64,000 nt of DNA from the NCBI RefSeq assembly GCF_013415305.1, contig NZ_JACBXU010000001.1, forward strand, positions 496,001 to 560,000. Direction: 5' to 3'. The notes beneath the pieces are model-generated. The model saw only the letters and a list, made by a program, of their open reading frames with translations. It did no database searches and was not told the DNA's origin. Shown one piece after another: positions 8,067-16,570 of the stretch. Position numbers and translations under genes: made by a program. How positions within the stretch are numbered: the first letter of the stretch is position 1; each line of letters begins with the position of its first letter. This stretch comes from Pantoea sp. WMus005. Its GTDB lineage: Bacteria; Pseudomonadota; Gammaproteobacteria; Enterobacterales; Enterobacteriaceae.

Positions 8067-10244
8067 ATGAATATAAAAAATAAGGTCAGAACCGCGCCGG
8101 GAGAGGAGTCGAATGGATGGGATCTGGCGCATCTTGTGGGACAGCTCATTGATCATCGCTGGATCATTGTTGCCGTTACGGCATTTTTCATGCTGGCGGG
8201 AACACTCTACACACTGTTTGCAACACCGATTTATAGCGCAGATGCGTTAGTTCAGGTTGAGCAGAAGAATGCCAGTACCGTTCTGAACGAAATTGACAGC
8301 ATTCTGCCACCGACGCCAGCCTCTGATACGGAAATCGAGATTCTGGAATCCCGCATGGTCATCGGCAAAACCGTTGACGATCTGGGTCTGGATACCGTAG
8401 TTGAGCAGAACTACTTCCCGGTTATCGGTAAAGGTCTGTCACGCCTCATGGGCAACAAACCTGCCAGTATTGCGATTTCGCGCCTGGAAATCCCACGTAC
8501 TATCGACAAACGTAACGTTGAACTGGAAGTGACCGGTCCGGACAGCTACACCGTCTCCAAAAATGGCGATGAGTTGTTCAAAGGTAAAGTTGGCCAGCTG
8601 GAGTCGCATGGCGACATCAGCATGCTGGTGAGCGAGATTCATGCCGATGAAGGCACCAGCTTCACCGTGACCAAGCTGAATGACCTGCAGGCGATTAATT
8701 CTGTCCTCTCCAACCTGACCGTGGCAGACAAAGGTAAAGATACCGGCGTTCTGGGTCTGGAGTATCTGGGTGAAGATCCAGACCAGATCAGCAAAGTACT
8801 GAACCAGATTGTGAACAACTATCTGTTACAGAACGTTGAGCGCAAGTCAGAGCAGGCCGAGAAAAGCCTGGAATTCTTACGCACTCAGCTGCCTGCCGTT
8901 CGCAGCAAGCTGGATGAAGCAGAAAACAAGCTGAACACGTTCCGTCGTCAGAACGAATCGGTAGACCTGTCACTGGAAGCGAAATCCGCCCTGGACTCTT
9001 CTGTCAGTGTGCAGAGTCAGCTGAATGAACTGACCTTCCGTGAAGCTGAAGTTTCTCAGCTGTTTACTAAAGATCACCCAACGTACCGCGCACTGCTTGA
9101 AAAACGCAAAACGCTGGAAGGTGAGCAGGCTCAGCTGAACAAGAAAATTTCTGGCATGCCGCAGACCCAGCAGGAAATTCTGCGTCTGACCCGTGACGTT
9201 CAGTCTGGTCAGGAGATTTACATGCAGCTGCTGAACCGCCAGCAGGAGCTGAGTATCAGTAAGGCCAGTACTGTAGGTGATGTCCGCATCATCGACAGCG
9301 CGCAGACCGCTAACTCGCCGGTAGCACCGAAGAAGCTGCTGATCATTGCCGCGAGCCTGATTTTTGGTCTGATCGTGTCAATGGGTCTGGTTCTGCTGAA
9401 AGCCCTGCTGCATCACGGCATCGAGAACCCGGATCAGCTGGAAGAGCTGGGCATGAATGTCTACGCCAGCGTTCCACTGTCTGACTGGCAGCGTAAAAAA
9501 GATACCGAAGCCCTGGCACGTCGTGGCAGCAAGGTGAAAACCGATCCGCACGAAACGCTGCTGGCGCTGGGTAACCCGACTGACCTCTCCATTGAAGCGA
9601 TTCGTAGCCTGCGTACCAGTCTGCACTTCGCCATGATGGAAGCGAAAAACAACATTCTGATGATCACCGGCGCCAGCCCGGGTATTGGTAAAACCTTTAT
9701 CTGTGCCAACCTGGCGACCCTGGTCGCGAAAGCGGGTCAGCGTGTTCTGTTTATCGATGGCGACATGCGTCGTGGTTATACCCACGAACTGCTGGGCGCG
9801 GATAACAAATCAGGCCTGTCAAACGTACTCTCCGGTAAAACGGAGTTCAGCCCGGCGCTGATTCAGCAGGGCGTGTACGGTTTCGACTTCCTGCCACGTG
9901 GTCAGGTTCCACCGAACCCGTCTGAGCTGCTGATGCATCGTCGCATGGGTGAGCTGCTGGAGTGGGCGAGCAAGAACTACGACCTGGTGTTAATCGATAC
10001 GCCGCCAATCCTGGCCGTCACCGATGCATCAATTATCGGTAAGCTGGCCGGTACCTCACTGATGGTGGCGCGCTTCGAAGCCAACACCACCAAAGAAGTG
10101 GATGTCAGCTTCAAACGCTTTGCCCAGAACGGTATTGAGATTAAAGGTGTGATTCTCAACGCCGTGGTACGTAAAGCCGCTAATGCGTATGGCCATGGTT
10201 ATGACTATTACGCTTATGACTACAGCAAGCCCAATAAAAGCTGA
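8067..10244 (+). CDS. wzc: Wzc-type polysaccharide co-polymerase and tyrosine autokinase
   Basis: Inner-membrane protein that controls polymerisation and couples it to Wza. I place the start at ATG 8067, with GGGA six bases upstream, rather than the in-frame TTG at 8055; this gives 725 residues, like AmsA. Order: membrane segment near residues 30-50, large periplasmic Wzz-type loop with coiled-coil stretches (about 265-400), second membrane segment near 430-450, and a C-terminal BY-kinase with Walker A GASPGIGKT (535-543), Walker A' LFIDGDMR and Walker B LVLIDTPP (about 640-647). The tail carries six tyrosines in YGHGYDYYAYDY, the autophosphorylation cluster. A hairpin terminator follows 18 bases later. 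Confidence 0.94.
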   Translation: MNIKNKVRTAPGEESNGWDLAHLVGQLIDHRWIIVAVTAFFMLAGTLYTLFATPIYSADALVQVEQKNASTVLNEIDSILPPTPASDTEIEILESRMVIGKTVDDLGLDTVVEQNYFPVIGKGLSRLMGNKPASIAISRLEIPRTIDKRNVELEVTGPDSYTVSKNGDELFKGKVGQLESHGDISMLVSEIHADEGTSFTVTKLNDLQAINSVLSNLTVADKGKDTGVLGLEYLGEDPDQISKVLNQIVNNYLLQNVERKSEQAEKSLEFLRTQLPAVRSKLDEAENKLNTFRRQNESVDLSLEAKSALDSSVSVQSQLNELTFREAEVSQLFTKDHPTYRALLEKRKTLEGEQAQLNKKISGMPQTQQEILRLTRDVQSGQEIYMQLLNRQQELSISKASTVGDVRIIDSAQTANSPVAPKKLLIIAASLIFGLIVSMGLVLLKALLHHGIENPDQLEELGMNVYASVPLSDWQRKKDTEALARRGSKVKTDPHETLLALGNPTDLSIEAIRSLRTSLHFAMMEAKNNILMITGASPGIGKTFICANLATLVAKAGQRVLFIDGDMRRGYTHELLGADNKSGLSNVLSGKTEFSPALIQQGVYGFDFLPRGQVPPNPSELLMHRRMGELLEWASKNYDLVLIDTPPILAVTDASIIGKLAGTSLMVARFEANTTKEVDVSFKRFAQNGIEIKGVILNAVVRKAANAYGHGYDYYAYDYSKPNKS

Positions 10245-10262
10245 TCATTGAGTAATAACCAG

Positions 10263-10286
10263 GGGGCGGTCTGACCGCCCCTTTTT
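10263..10286 (+). terminator. Hairpin with U-tract after wzc (attenuator)
   Basis: GGGGCGGT, loop CTG, ACCGCCCC, then TTTTT: a textbook intrinsic terminator inside the operon. Group 1 capsule loci of E. coli and Klebsiella have a stem-loop at the same place that lowers downstream expression relative to wza-wzb-wzc, with RfaH helping read-through. The same role is inferred here. Confidence 0.85.
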
Positions 10287-10521
10287 ATCGTCCTTTTGAA
10301 TGACGACACGCATCAATTTACACAGGTTATTCTGTCCAAACCCACAAAAGCGATACCTCTATAAATCGCATGGCGAGCGTCACTCAACAGAATTCATCAC
10401 CAGCATGGCATTGCCTGCACGCAATGTGTGACCGTCTTTTCAGGCTCGCTGCAAAGCCAGTCGGGAAGGTGAAGCGTGTGTATTGCTGGCATGAAAACTT
10501 GTGGAATTAAGGAATCACACC

Positions 10522-11661
10522 ATGGCTCCATATTGGTATGTATCAGGCTTTTTGCTGCTACTTTCGCTGTTTGAAATACTGCTAAAAAAAGATGAACGCA
10601 CCTCCCATATTCTGACTTATCTGCTCTGCATCGCGACCGTGACGCTGATTGTTTTCGGCGGTATCCGCGGGCTCGGCACGGGCATGGATGACTATCAGTA
10701 CCGTAGCTTCTTTGAAGATTTTGTCCGGCGTATTGAAGTTAACGGCTTCTTAAACACCGTGGCGTTTTTCCGCTATGAGCCGCTGATCTTTGCCATTGCC
10801 TGGCTGACCAGCCTGTTTTCGCACAATGCCAGCATTTTCCTGTTTGTATTCTCGATCCTGGCGGTTGGGACCAATGCCATCTTCTTCAAAAAGATGTCAC
10901 CCTATCCGGTGCTGGCACTGGCGCTCTATTCGGCCCATATCTTCATTAACAAAGATGTTAACCAGATCCGCTTTGGTCTTAGCTCGGCATTTTTCCTGGG
11001 CGTGGTCTGGACGCTTTATATAAAGCGTTACTGGATGGCATTTGGCTTCTTTGTTCTCTCATTCATCAGTCACAATACCGCTGTCATGGTAGTCACACTG
11101 ATTCCTTTCCTGTTCCTGCGTGAACGTCGCTGGTTCCCGATTGCAATTATTGTGCTGAGTATTCCAGCGTCGAAAGTCGGTGGGATGGGCTTTGTTACAG
11201 CAATTGCCGGTCACCTGGGTGGATTAGGTGAAAGGGCAGCTGGCTACAATAATGACAACGCAGCGACAGCCAGTACCGGCAGTGTTTTTTCGGTATCGAA
11301 CCTGAAAAACGTGGCGCTGGTCTTTATTTTTGTCTACTTCATGCTGTCGAACCGCCTGAAGCGTGACAATTATGATGCCTGGCGACTGAACTACCTGCTG
11401 ATTATCACCTTTGCGGTCGGGGGAGCTATCAGGATCTTTTTCTACAACTACTCCTCGGGCGCTCGTCTCTCAAACTACCTGCTACAGGTAGAGCCGATAG
11501 TTCTGACGTTGTTGATATATCAGTCAAAAAGAGCCTGGAAGCCCGCAATGTTTGCGATGTTTGTCTTCTTCCAGGTGTACTACCTCTACTACAACACCAT
11601 TTCGCTTAAACAGGCGGTGGTAGGGTATGAAGTGGCGCGTGAATTTAAGTTAGTTCACTAA
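10522..11661 (+). CDS. amsC: EpsG-family exopolysaccharide polymerase (AmsC-like, Wzy role)
   Basis: Polytopic membrane protein with about ten hydrophobic segments, expected to polymerise lipid-linked repeat units at the periplasmic face. I choose ATG 10522, which has AAGGA eight bases upstream, over the GTG at 10501; this gives 379 residues, near the size of AmsC. The EpsG-type pattern GGIRGLGTGMDDYQYRSFFE follows the second membrane segment, and NKDVNQIRFGLSSAFF follows the fifth. It is the first gene after the attenuator. Assignment as polymerase rests on family resemblance and on the lack of any other Wzy-like gene in the unit. Confidence 0.8.
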   Translation: MAPYWYVSGFLLLLSLFEILLKKDERTSHILTYLLCIATVTLIVFGGIRGLGTGMDDYQYRSFFEDFVRRIEVNGFLNTVAFFRYEPLIFAIAWLTSLFSHNASIFLFVFSILAVGTNAIFFKKMSPYPVLALALYSAHIFINKDVNQIRFGLSSAFFLGVVWTLYIKRYWMAFGFFVLSFISHNTAVMVVTLIPFLFLRERRWFPIAIIVLSIPASKVGGMGFVTAIAGHLGGLGERAAGYNNDNAATASTGSVFSVSNLKNVALVFIFVYFMLSNRLKRDNYDAWRLNYLLIITFAVGGAIRIFFYNYSSGARLSNYLLQVEPIVLTLLIYQSKRAWKPAMFAMFVFFQVYYLYYNTISLKQAVVGYEVAREFKLVH

Positions 11662-11675
11662 GACGAGAGCTGAAA

Positions 11676-12380
11676 ATGATTCGATTACTCCCCCTGCTGT
11701 TGATTGCCTCGCCGTTACTGGTACAGGCAACAGATGCCCCGGCCACGATTGTGATCGCCGCGTATGGCGACTCGACTACCGCTGGTGTGACCTCCTCCGG
11801 CGGTCGTAACGTCATCAGTAAAGAGAATGAAATGACCTATCTGCAGCAGATGCTGCAGGAAAAATATGGCCATGATGTCCGTATCGAAAACCATGGTTCG
11901 CCGGGCGCGCAGATCTCAGAACTTGTTAACGGCAAGGAGAGCTGGGAACAGCGTATGGCGCAATCGGATGCCAGCATCATTCTGATCAATTATGCCATCA
12001 ACGATGCGCGCGTCTTTTCGGGTAAGAACCGATCTCATGGCGCGGAAAGTCCGCAGGACTTTAACCGCATTCTCACGGATCTGGTAAAAACGGCCAAAGC
12101 GCATGGCAAACAGGTGGTGCTGCAGCAGCCTAATCCCCTGTGTGGCCGTGCAGAGCAATGGAACGTCTGGCCTTATGTTTATCAGATCAATGCGGTGGCG
12201 CAGCAGCAGCACGTACCGGTCGTGAAGCAATATGAGCTGATTAAGCAGCAAAAAGAGTGGAGTAGTCAGATGTCACCGGACTGTATCCACCCGACGAAAG
12301 ATCTTTATGAGATCAAGGCGCAGCAGACGTTCGCCTTATTAAGTGAAGATTTTGATGCTGTTTTTAAATCGACTCACTAA
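11676..12380 (+). CDS. Secreted SGNH/GDSL-type hydrolase in the exopolysaccharide operon
   Basis: 234 residues with a cleavable signal peptide (cleavage likely after Ala18, LLVQA). The SGNH blocks are intact: block I YGDSTTAG with nucleophile Ser33, block II Gly in NHGSPGAQ, block III Asn in INYAIND, block V DCIHP giving Asp202 and His205. A periplasmic carbohydrate ester hydrolase is the likely activity, for example removing acetyl groups from the polymer; the substrate is inferred from context only. It lies 14 bases after the polymerase gene and 33 bases before an acyltransferase gene. The E. amylovora ams operon, as I remember it, has nothing between amsC and amsB. Confidence 0.82.
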   Translation: MIRLLPLLLIASPLLVQATDAPATIVIAAYGDSTTAGVTSSGGRNVISKENEMTYLQQMLQEKYGHDVRIENHGSPGAQISELVNGKESWEQRMAQSDASIILINYAINDARVFSGKNRSHGAESPQDFNRILTDLVKTAKAHGKQVVLQQPNPLCGRAEQWNVWPYVYQINAVAQQQHVPVVKQYELIKQQKEWSSQMSPDCIHPTKDLYEIKAQQTFALLSEDFDAVFKSTH

Positions 12381-12413
12381 GCCGGTTATTTAAAACCCGA
12401 GGAGCAGGGCGAT

Positions 12414-13592
12414 ATGTACGTATTGATGATGGTGCTGTCATTAGTAATAGCACTGATGGTGTTACGCTTATTTTCTTTCCATCGCGGCGTTTATAACGGC
12501 AGCGGTATTAAAAGTATCTCTGGATTGCGCGCGCTGCTGGCGAGCATTGTTGCCTTCTCACACTTTGCACATTACGTCTATTCACTCGATCATGAGTGGA
12601 TTTTTGATAAAGACTATTTTGCATGGGTGTCGCAGGGTAACTTTTTTGCCAACTCCGGTAAGTTCGGTGTTGCCCTGTTTTTCATGATCTCTGCTTTTCT
12701 GTTCTATCGCTGGCTGGACAATGACAAGCTGACCACCGCTGAACTCACACGCAAATTGCTGAAGTCCCGGGTGCGACGCATTGTGCCGATGTTCTGGTTC
12801 TCCGCACTGCTTATCGTGGTCATTGGCTGGTTTAGTGGTGACGTTGTCGCCAGCGGCGCAATGCTGGTTGATGGTCTGCGCTGGTTCCTGTTTGTCGGTA
12901 ATTACCATATCGGTTCGATTCCGACGGCCAATATCAATGCCGGTGTCGAATGGACGCTGCGACTGGAATGGCTGCTCTATCTGTCGATTCCGGTGATCTA
13001 TCTGTTGAATCGTGCCACCGGTGGTCGCTTCAGGATGTTACTCATTATGGGATCGATTGGCGGGATTTTAGCCATCGCTATAGCGCTGCGCCTCTGGGGC
13101 ACCGCCTATACCGATCCTCGTCCGGTACTGGGCTTTGCCACAGGTTATCTGGCATGGCATTACCGCGACCGCTGGATGGCATTCCGCTCCTCGGGTTTAG
13201 CGGCCTCACTGGCGATTGCTCTGGCTGTTATCGCACTGTTCTTTACCAGCAGTACGTTCTACTACCTGATTTTCCTCTGCCTGTTGGCCGTGGTGTTTTT
13301 CATCATCAGTAGCGGCAATTCCCTGTTTGGTCTGCTGGAAAGCAAAACCCTGATGTCGGTAGGCGAAGTCAGCTATAGCCTCTATCTGATCCACGGCATC
13401 GTGCTTTATTTTATCAAAAAGATACCAGAGTCATTGATTCAGCATAACTTTTTCTTCTATACCCTGCTTTCCACTCTGTTCTTTGTGGCGTCATTCTATG
13501 TCGCCAGACTGACTTATCTCTACGTTGAGAAGCCATTCATCACGAGTAGCCAAAAGAAAAAAGAGGCAGCCAACGCTTCGGCAACAATTTAG
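12414..13592 (+). CDS. Membrane acyltransferase, AT3 (OafA/YrhL) family
   Basis: 392 residues with about ten to eleven membrane segments. The N-terminal family signature GLRALLASIVAFSHFAHY contains the conserved Arg and the catalytic-type His; NSGKFGVALFFMISAFLFYRW and the late VSYSLYLIHGIVLYF are also typical of the acyltransferase 3 fold. These enzymes bring an acyl group, usually acetyl, across the membrane to O-acetylate surface sugars. The C-terminus is short and has no fused SGNH domain, but a separate SGNH hydrolase is encoded just upstream. GAGGAG lies upstream of the ATG. Function as exopolysaccharide O-acetyltransferase is inferred. Confidence 0.85.
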   Translation: MYVLMMVLSLVIALMVLRLFSFHRGVYNGSGIKSISGLRALLASIVAFSHFAHYVYSLDHEWIFDKDYFAWVSQGNFFANSGKFGVALFFMISAFLFYRWLDNDKLTTAELTRKLLKSRVRRIVPMFWFSALLIVVIGWFSGDVVASGAMLVDGLRWFLFVGNYHIGSIPTANINAGVEWTLRLEWLLYLSIPVIYLLNRATGGRFRMLLIMGSIGGILAIAIALRLWGTAYTDPRPVLGFATGYLAWHYRDRWMAFRSSGLAASLAIALAVIALFFTSSTFYYLIFLCLLAVVFFIISSGNSLFGLLESKTLMSVGEVSYSLYLIHGIVLYFIKKIPESLIQHNFFFYTLLSTLFFVASFYVARLTYLYVEKPFITSSQKKKEAANASATI

Positions 13593-13667
13593 GACATCAC
13601 CGGTTACCCTGCCACGTCCGAACGTTATATCTTTGATATTGGAAATGTTTTTAATGAGGTGCTGGCA

Positions 13668-14585
13668 ATGAAGGACATTCGCTTCTCTATCGTAATCCCC
13701 GCTTACAATGCGTCAGAATCGATTGTAACCACGCTGGATTGCGTTAAAGCGCAGACGTATCGCAATTTTGAAGTCATCATCGTGGATGATAAATCTGCGG
13801 ATGCCGCCGCGCTGGCAGATGTGGTTCGCAGTGAACGCTACCAGGATCTTGACATCAATCTGGTGCTCTCTGAGGTCAAACTCAACGGGGCCGGTGCGCG
13901 TAATAAAGGTATTGAGCTGGCGACCGGTGATTATGTCAGCTTTCTTGACGCCGATGATGAGTGGGCCGCTGATAAACTGCAGCAGGTGAGTGAAAAAATT
14001 GCTCAGCTGGAAACCCAGGGCAAAAAGAATTTCGTCATTTTCAGCCAGGTGAACATTTATCAGGACGGCACGTTCCTGAAAGTGATGCCAATGCAGCCAC
14101 CGGGCAAAAATGAAACCGTCGCTGAGTATCTGTTCGGCTGTTACGGCTTTATCCAGACCAGCACCATCGTGCTGAAGCGGGAAGACGCGGCGAAAATTGA
14201 GTTCGATACCCGCTACATCCGTCATCAGGACTATGATTTCTGCATTCGTGCCGATCGCATGGGCTATGACTTTGTGATGATCGCTGCACCGCTGGCGAAC
14301 TACCACCTTGTCACGAAATTTGGCTCGAAGCACAAAGGCGAATCGGTGAACTACTCGATGTTCTGGCTTGATAGCATGAAGCCGCATCTTACCCCGCGTG
14401 ATATCCACACCTACAAAGCTTTTAAGCTGCCGCTGCGCTACAAAATGGATGGTAAGTCGCTGATGGCGAGCCTGAGCTTTGCTCGCTACTTCTTCCTCAC
14501 CAACAAAGACAACCGTGCTTATTTTATGAACCGGGTTAAAGACAAGGTCAAAGCACGTTTCGGCGGTGAGAAAGCGATCTCCTGA
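13668..14585 (+). CDS. amsB: GT2-family glycosyltransferase (AmsB-like)
   Basis: Cytosolic or membrane-associated enzyme adding a sugar to the lipid-linked repeat unit. I choose ATG 13668 (MKDIRFSIVIPAYNAS) because GAGG lies eight bases upstream; an in-frame GTG at 13659 would overlap that site. 305 residues, near AmsB. GT-A motifs: SIVIPAYN at the nucleotide site, IIVDDKS, and the DXD-type FLDADDEW near residue 90. In amylovoran synthesis AmsB is one of the enzymes elongating the galactose backbone; the specific linkage cannot be read from sequence. Confidence 0.8.
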   Translation: MKDIRFSIVIPAYNASESIVTTLDCVKAQTYRNFEVIIVDDKSADAAALADVVRSERYQDLDINLVLSEVKLNGAGARNKGIELATGDYVSFLDADDEWAADKLQQVSEKIAQLETQGKKNFVIFSQVNIYQDGTFLKVMPMQPPGKNETVAEYLFGCYGFIQTSTIVLKREDAAKIEFDTRYIRHQDYDFCIRADRMGYDFVMIAAPLANYHLVTKFGSKHKGESVNYSMFWLDSMKPHLTPRDIHTYKAFKLPLRYKMDGKSLMASLSFARYFFLTNKDNRAYFMNRVKDKVKARFGGEKAIS

Positions 14586-14605
14586 CGCGCACTGCGCCTC
14601 GCTCT

Positions 14606-14623
14606 GCTCCTGATGTCAGGAGC
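14606..14623 (+). other. Intercistronic hairpin between two GT2 genes
   Basis: GCTCCTGA, two-base loop, TCAGGAGC, followed by ACCTCTCTTTT. The 8-bp stem is perfect but the T run is interrupted, so it may be a weak terminator or a 3' end stabiliser. It also spoils the ATG at 14613 as a start. Confidence 0.45.
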
Positions 14624-14654
14624 ACCTCTCTTTTCGATTAATTCAGGGTTGAAG

Positions 14655-15407
14655 ATGAATACTTCTGTTGGAACCGTTGGCATTGTCATGCCTATGTATA
14701 ATGCCCGTCAGACGGTATTACGCGCTGTGCAATCGGTTATCAATCAGCACTATACCGACTGGCACCTCTATCTGGTCAATGACAAATCCACCGACGACTC
14801 GCTGGCGTTTGTGCGTGAACATTGTCAGGACCCACGCATTACCATTCTGGATAACGCCGTTAACATGGGCGCAGCAGAGACCCGTAATGTGGGACTGCGC
14901 GCGGCAACTGAAGAGATTATCGCGTTTCTCGACAGCGACGATGAGTGGCATGCGGATAAGCTGACCCAACAGGTTGCTGCCATTGCGGCGGGTGATAATT
15001 TCGTGATTACCGAATATCACTATAAAACCCGCAAGGCTGAGCACGATATTACCTACGGCAAACCTTACCTGCAGCAGGAAAACTTTGTGAAGAAGCAGTA
15101 TCGTGTCTGTTTCTCCTCTGTCTGTTTCCGTCGTCCGCCGCAGGGTCTTTTCTTCCAGCGCAAAGGCCACGAAGATTTCCTTTTTTTATATGAATTGTTC
15201 ACCCGCTATAAGCAGGCGCGCGTAATTCAGACGATTCTGGTCAACTATTACGAATTAGGCGATTCCCTTTCGCGTAATAAGAACAAAGCAGCCCAGTGGC
15301 ACCTTGAATTATTAAGAATTATCTATAAAAACAATCCGTTAAAAATCTATTACTATTACGCCTGGTATATGGTGAATGGTGTGCTATTTACCCTTAAGCA
15401 TCGTTAA
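14655..15407 (+). CDS. GT2-family glycosyltransferase (AmsE-like)
   Basis: 250 residues from ATG 14655 (AGGG about eight bases upstream); an earlier in-frame ATG at 14613 lies in a hairpin without a ribosome site. Short GT-A enzyme with VGIVMPMYNAR, LVNDKSTDDS and the metal-binding IAFLDSDDEWH. Adds one sugar of the repeat unit; donor and acceptor unknown. Its size is like AmsE, but in E. amylovora I recall amsD preceding amsE, whereas here the AmsE-sized gene comes first. No membrane segment apart from a hydrophobic C-terminal stretch (IYYYYAWYMVNGVLFTL). Confidence 0.78.
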   Translation: MNTSVGTVGIVMPMYNARQTVLRAVQSVINQHYTDWHLYLVNDKSTDDSLAFVREHCQDPRITILDNAVNMGAAETRNVGLRAATEEIIAFLDSDDEWHADKLTQQVAAIAAGDNFVITEYHYKTRKAEHDITYGKPYLQQENFVKKQYRVCFSSVCFRRPPQGLFFQRKGHEDFLFLYELFTRYKQARVIQTILVNYYELGDSLSRNKNKAAQWHLELLRIIYKNNPLKIYYYYAWYMVNGVLFTLKHR

Positions 15408-15453
15408 GCCTGTCGGCAGGATTGTCTTTAAAATTTGAGGTGGATAGCGTTTC

Positions 15454-16488
15454 ATGAAAAAAATTGTCCTGGTGATCAAAGATGCTTATTCGTATGCAGG
15501 CACCGAGAACATCTGTAACTTCATGTCAGAGTGTCTTGGCGAAACACATGAAGTCACCATCTACTCGCTGGAAGGCAGCGGTAAAACCTTTTATCCGTTT
15601 GAACATGTCAAACAGATCGTCAGCTTCGAAGGGCAGAGCAACCCGATCAAAAGCGCAGTAGCCCGTATCAACGAAGAGGGTTTCGATACCGTCTTCCTGA
15701 TCAGCATGGGTCGCCTGAGCGTGATGTTCGCCTTCTGGAATCTGCTGGCAATGAAGAAGAAGCGGGGCAAGGCCTACGCCTGCGAACATATCGCCATTAA
15801 CTCCTTCAGCAAACCGATCAAGTTCCTCAAGTTTCTGCTGCTGCGCTACTACGACCGCGTGATTGTTCTGACCGAAAAAGATCATCAGGTGTTCAGCCGC
15901 TGGCGCATTCCCAGCAAGCCAATCCCAAACCCGGTGGTTTACAAAGATTATCAGCGCCAGACCCGTCATCGTCAGGCGCTGGCGGTGGGACGTCTGGATA
16001 ACCAGAAGGGCTTTGATTTGTTGCTGGATATCTGGCGCGACTTCGCACGCAACCATCCGGACTGGACACTGGTGATTGCCGGTGATGGCGAACTGCGTCA
16101 GCAACTGCACGATCAGGCTGCCGTGCTGGGCATCACCGACAGCGTGAAGTTTGTCGGTAAGGTCAGCAATATCAATGACTACTATCGTGACAGCGATATG
16201 GCGCTGATGACCTCACGCTATGAAGGCTTGCCGCTGGTGCTGCTGGAAGCAAAATCCTGGTCACTGCCGGTGGTCGCGTATGACTGCCCGACCGGACCAC
16301 AGGAGATCATCAACCATGGTGAAGATGGTTTCCTGGTTCCGATGAACGATAAAGCCACCTTTCTGGCGCGCATGGAACAACTCGCCAGCGATGACGCGCT
16401 GTTCTATGCCATGAGCGAAAAAACCAAACAAACCGCGCTGAAATTCGACGGTAACCAGATTAAGCAAAGCTGGCTGTCATTGGTTTAA
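15454..16488 (+). CDS. GT4-family glycosyltransferase (AmsD-like)
   Basis: 344 residues, GT-B fold. The donor-binding half shows ALAVGRLDNQKGFDLLLDIW, LVIAGDGEL and the E-x7-E type motif YEGLPLVLLEAKSWSLPVVAYD used to hold the sugar nucleotide. Expected to act at the cytosolic face on the growing repeat unit. Starts with ATG 15454 behind GAGGTGG at somewhat long spacing. Size and family match AmsD. The gap to amsF is 82 bases with no clear signal. Confidence 0.8.
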   Translation: MKKIVLVIKDAYSYAGTENICNFMSECLGETHEVTIYSLEGSGKTFYPFEHVKQIVSFEGQSNPIKSAVARINEEGFDTVFLISMGRLSVMFAFWNLLAMKKKRGKAYACEHIAINSFSKPIKFLKFLLLRYYDRVIVLTEKDHQVFSRWRIPSKPIPNPVVYKDYQRQTRHRQALAVGRLDNQKGFDLLLDIWRDFARNHPDWTLVIAGDGELRQQLHDQAAVLGITDSVKFVGKVSNINDYYRDSDMALMTSRYEGLPLVLLEAKSWSLPVVAYDCPTGPQEIINHGEDGFLVPMNDKATFLARMEQLASDDALFYAMSEKTKQTALKFDGNQIKQSWLSLV

Positions 16489-16570
16489 ACGGAGCTGGAA
16501 ACGCTCACTTGCGACGTGCCTCAGGGACACCGCCATGGCCATTGGCCTTATTGACTACGGGAATTGATGC

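Noticed and set aside
14613-14654. Earlier ATG for the second GT2 gene
   Set aside because: It lies within an inverted repeat, has no ribosome site, and the glycosyltransferase motif begins shortly after the later ATG.
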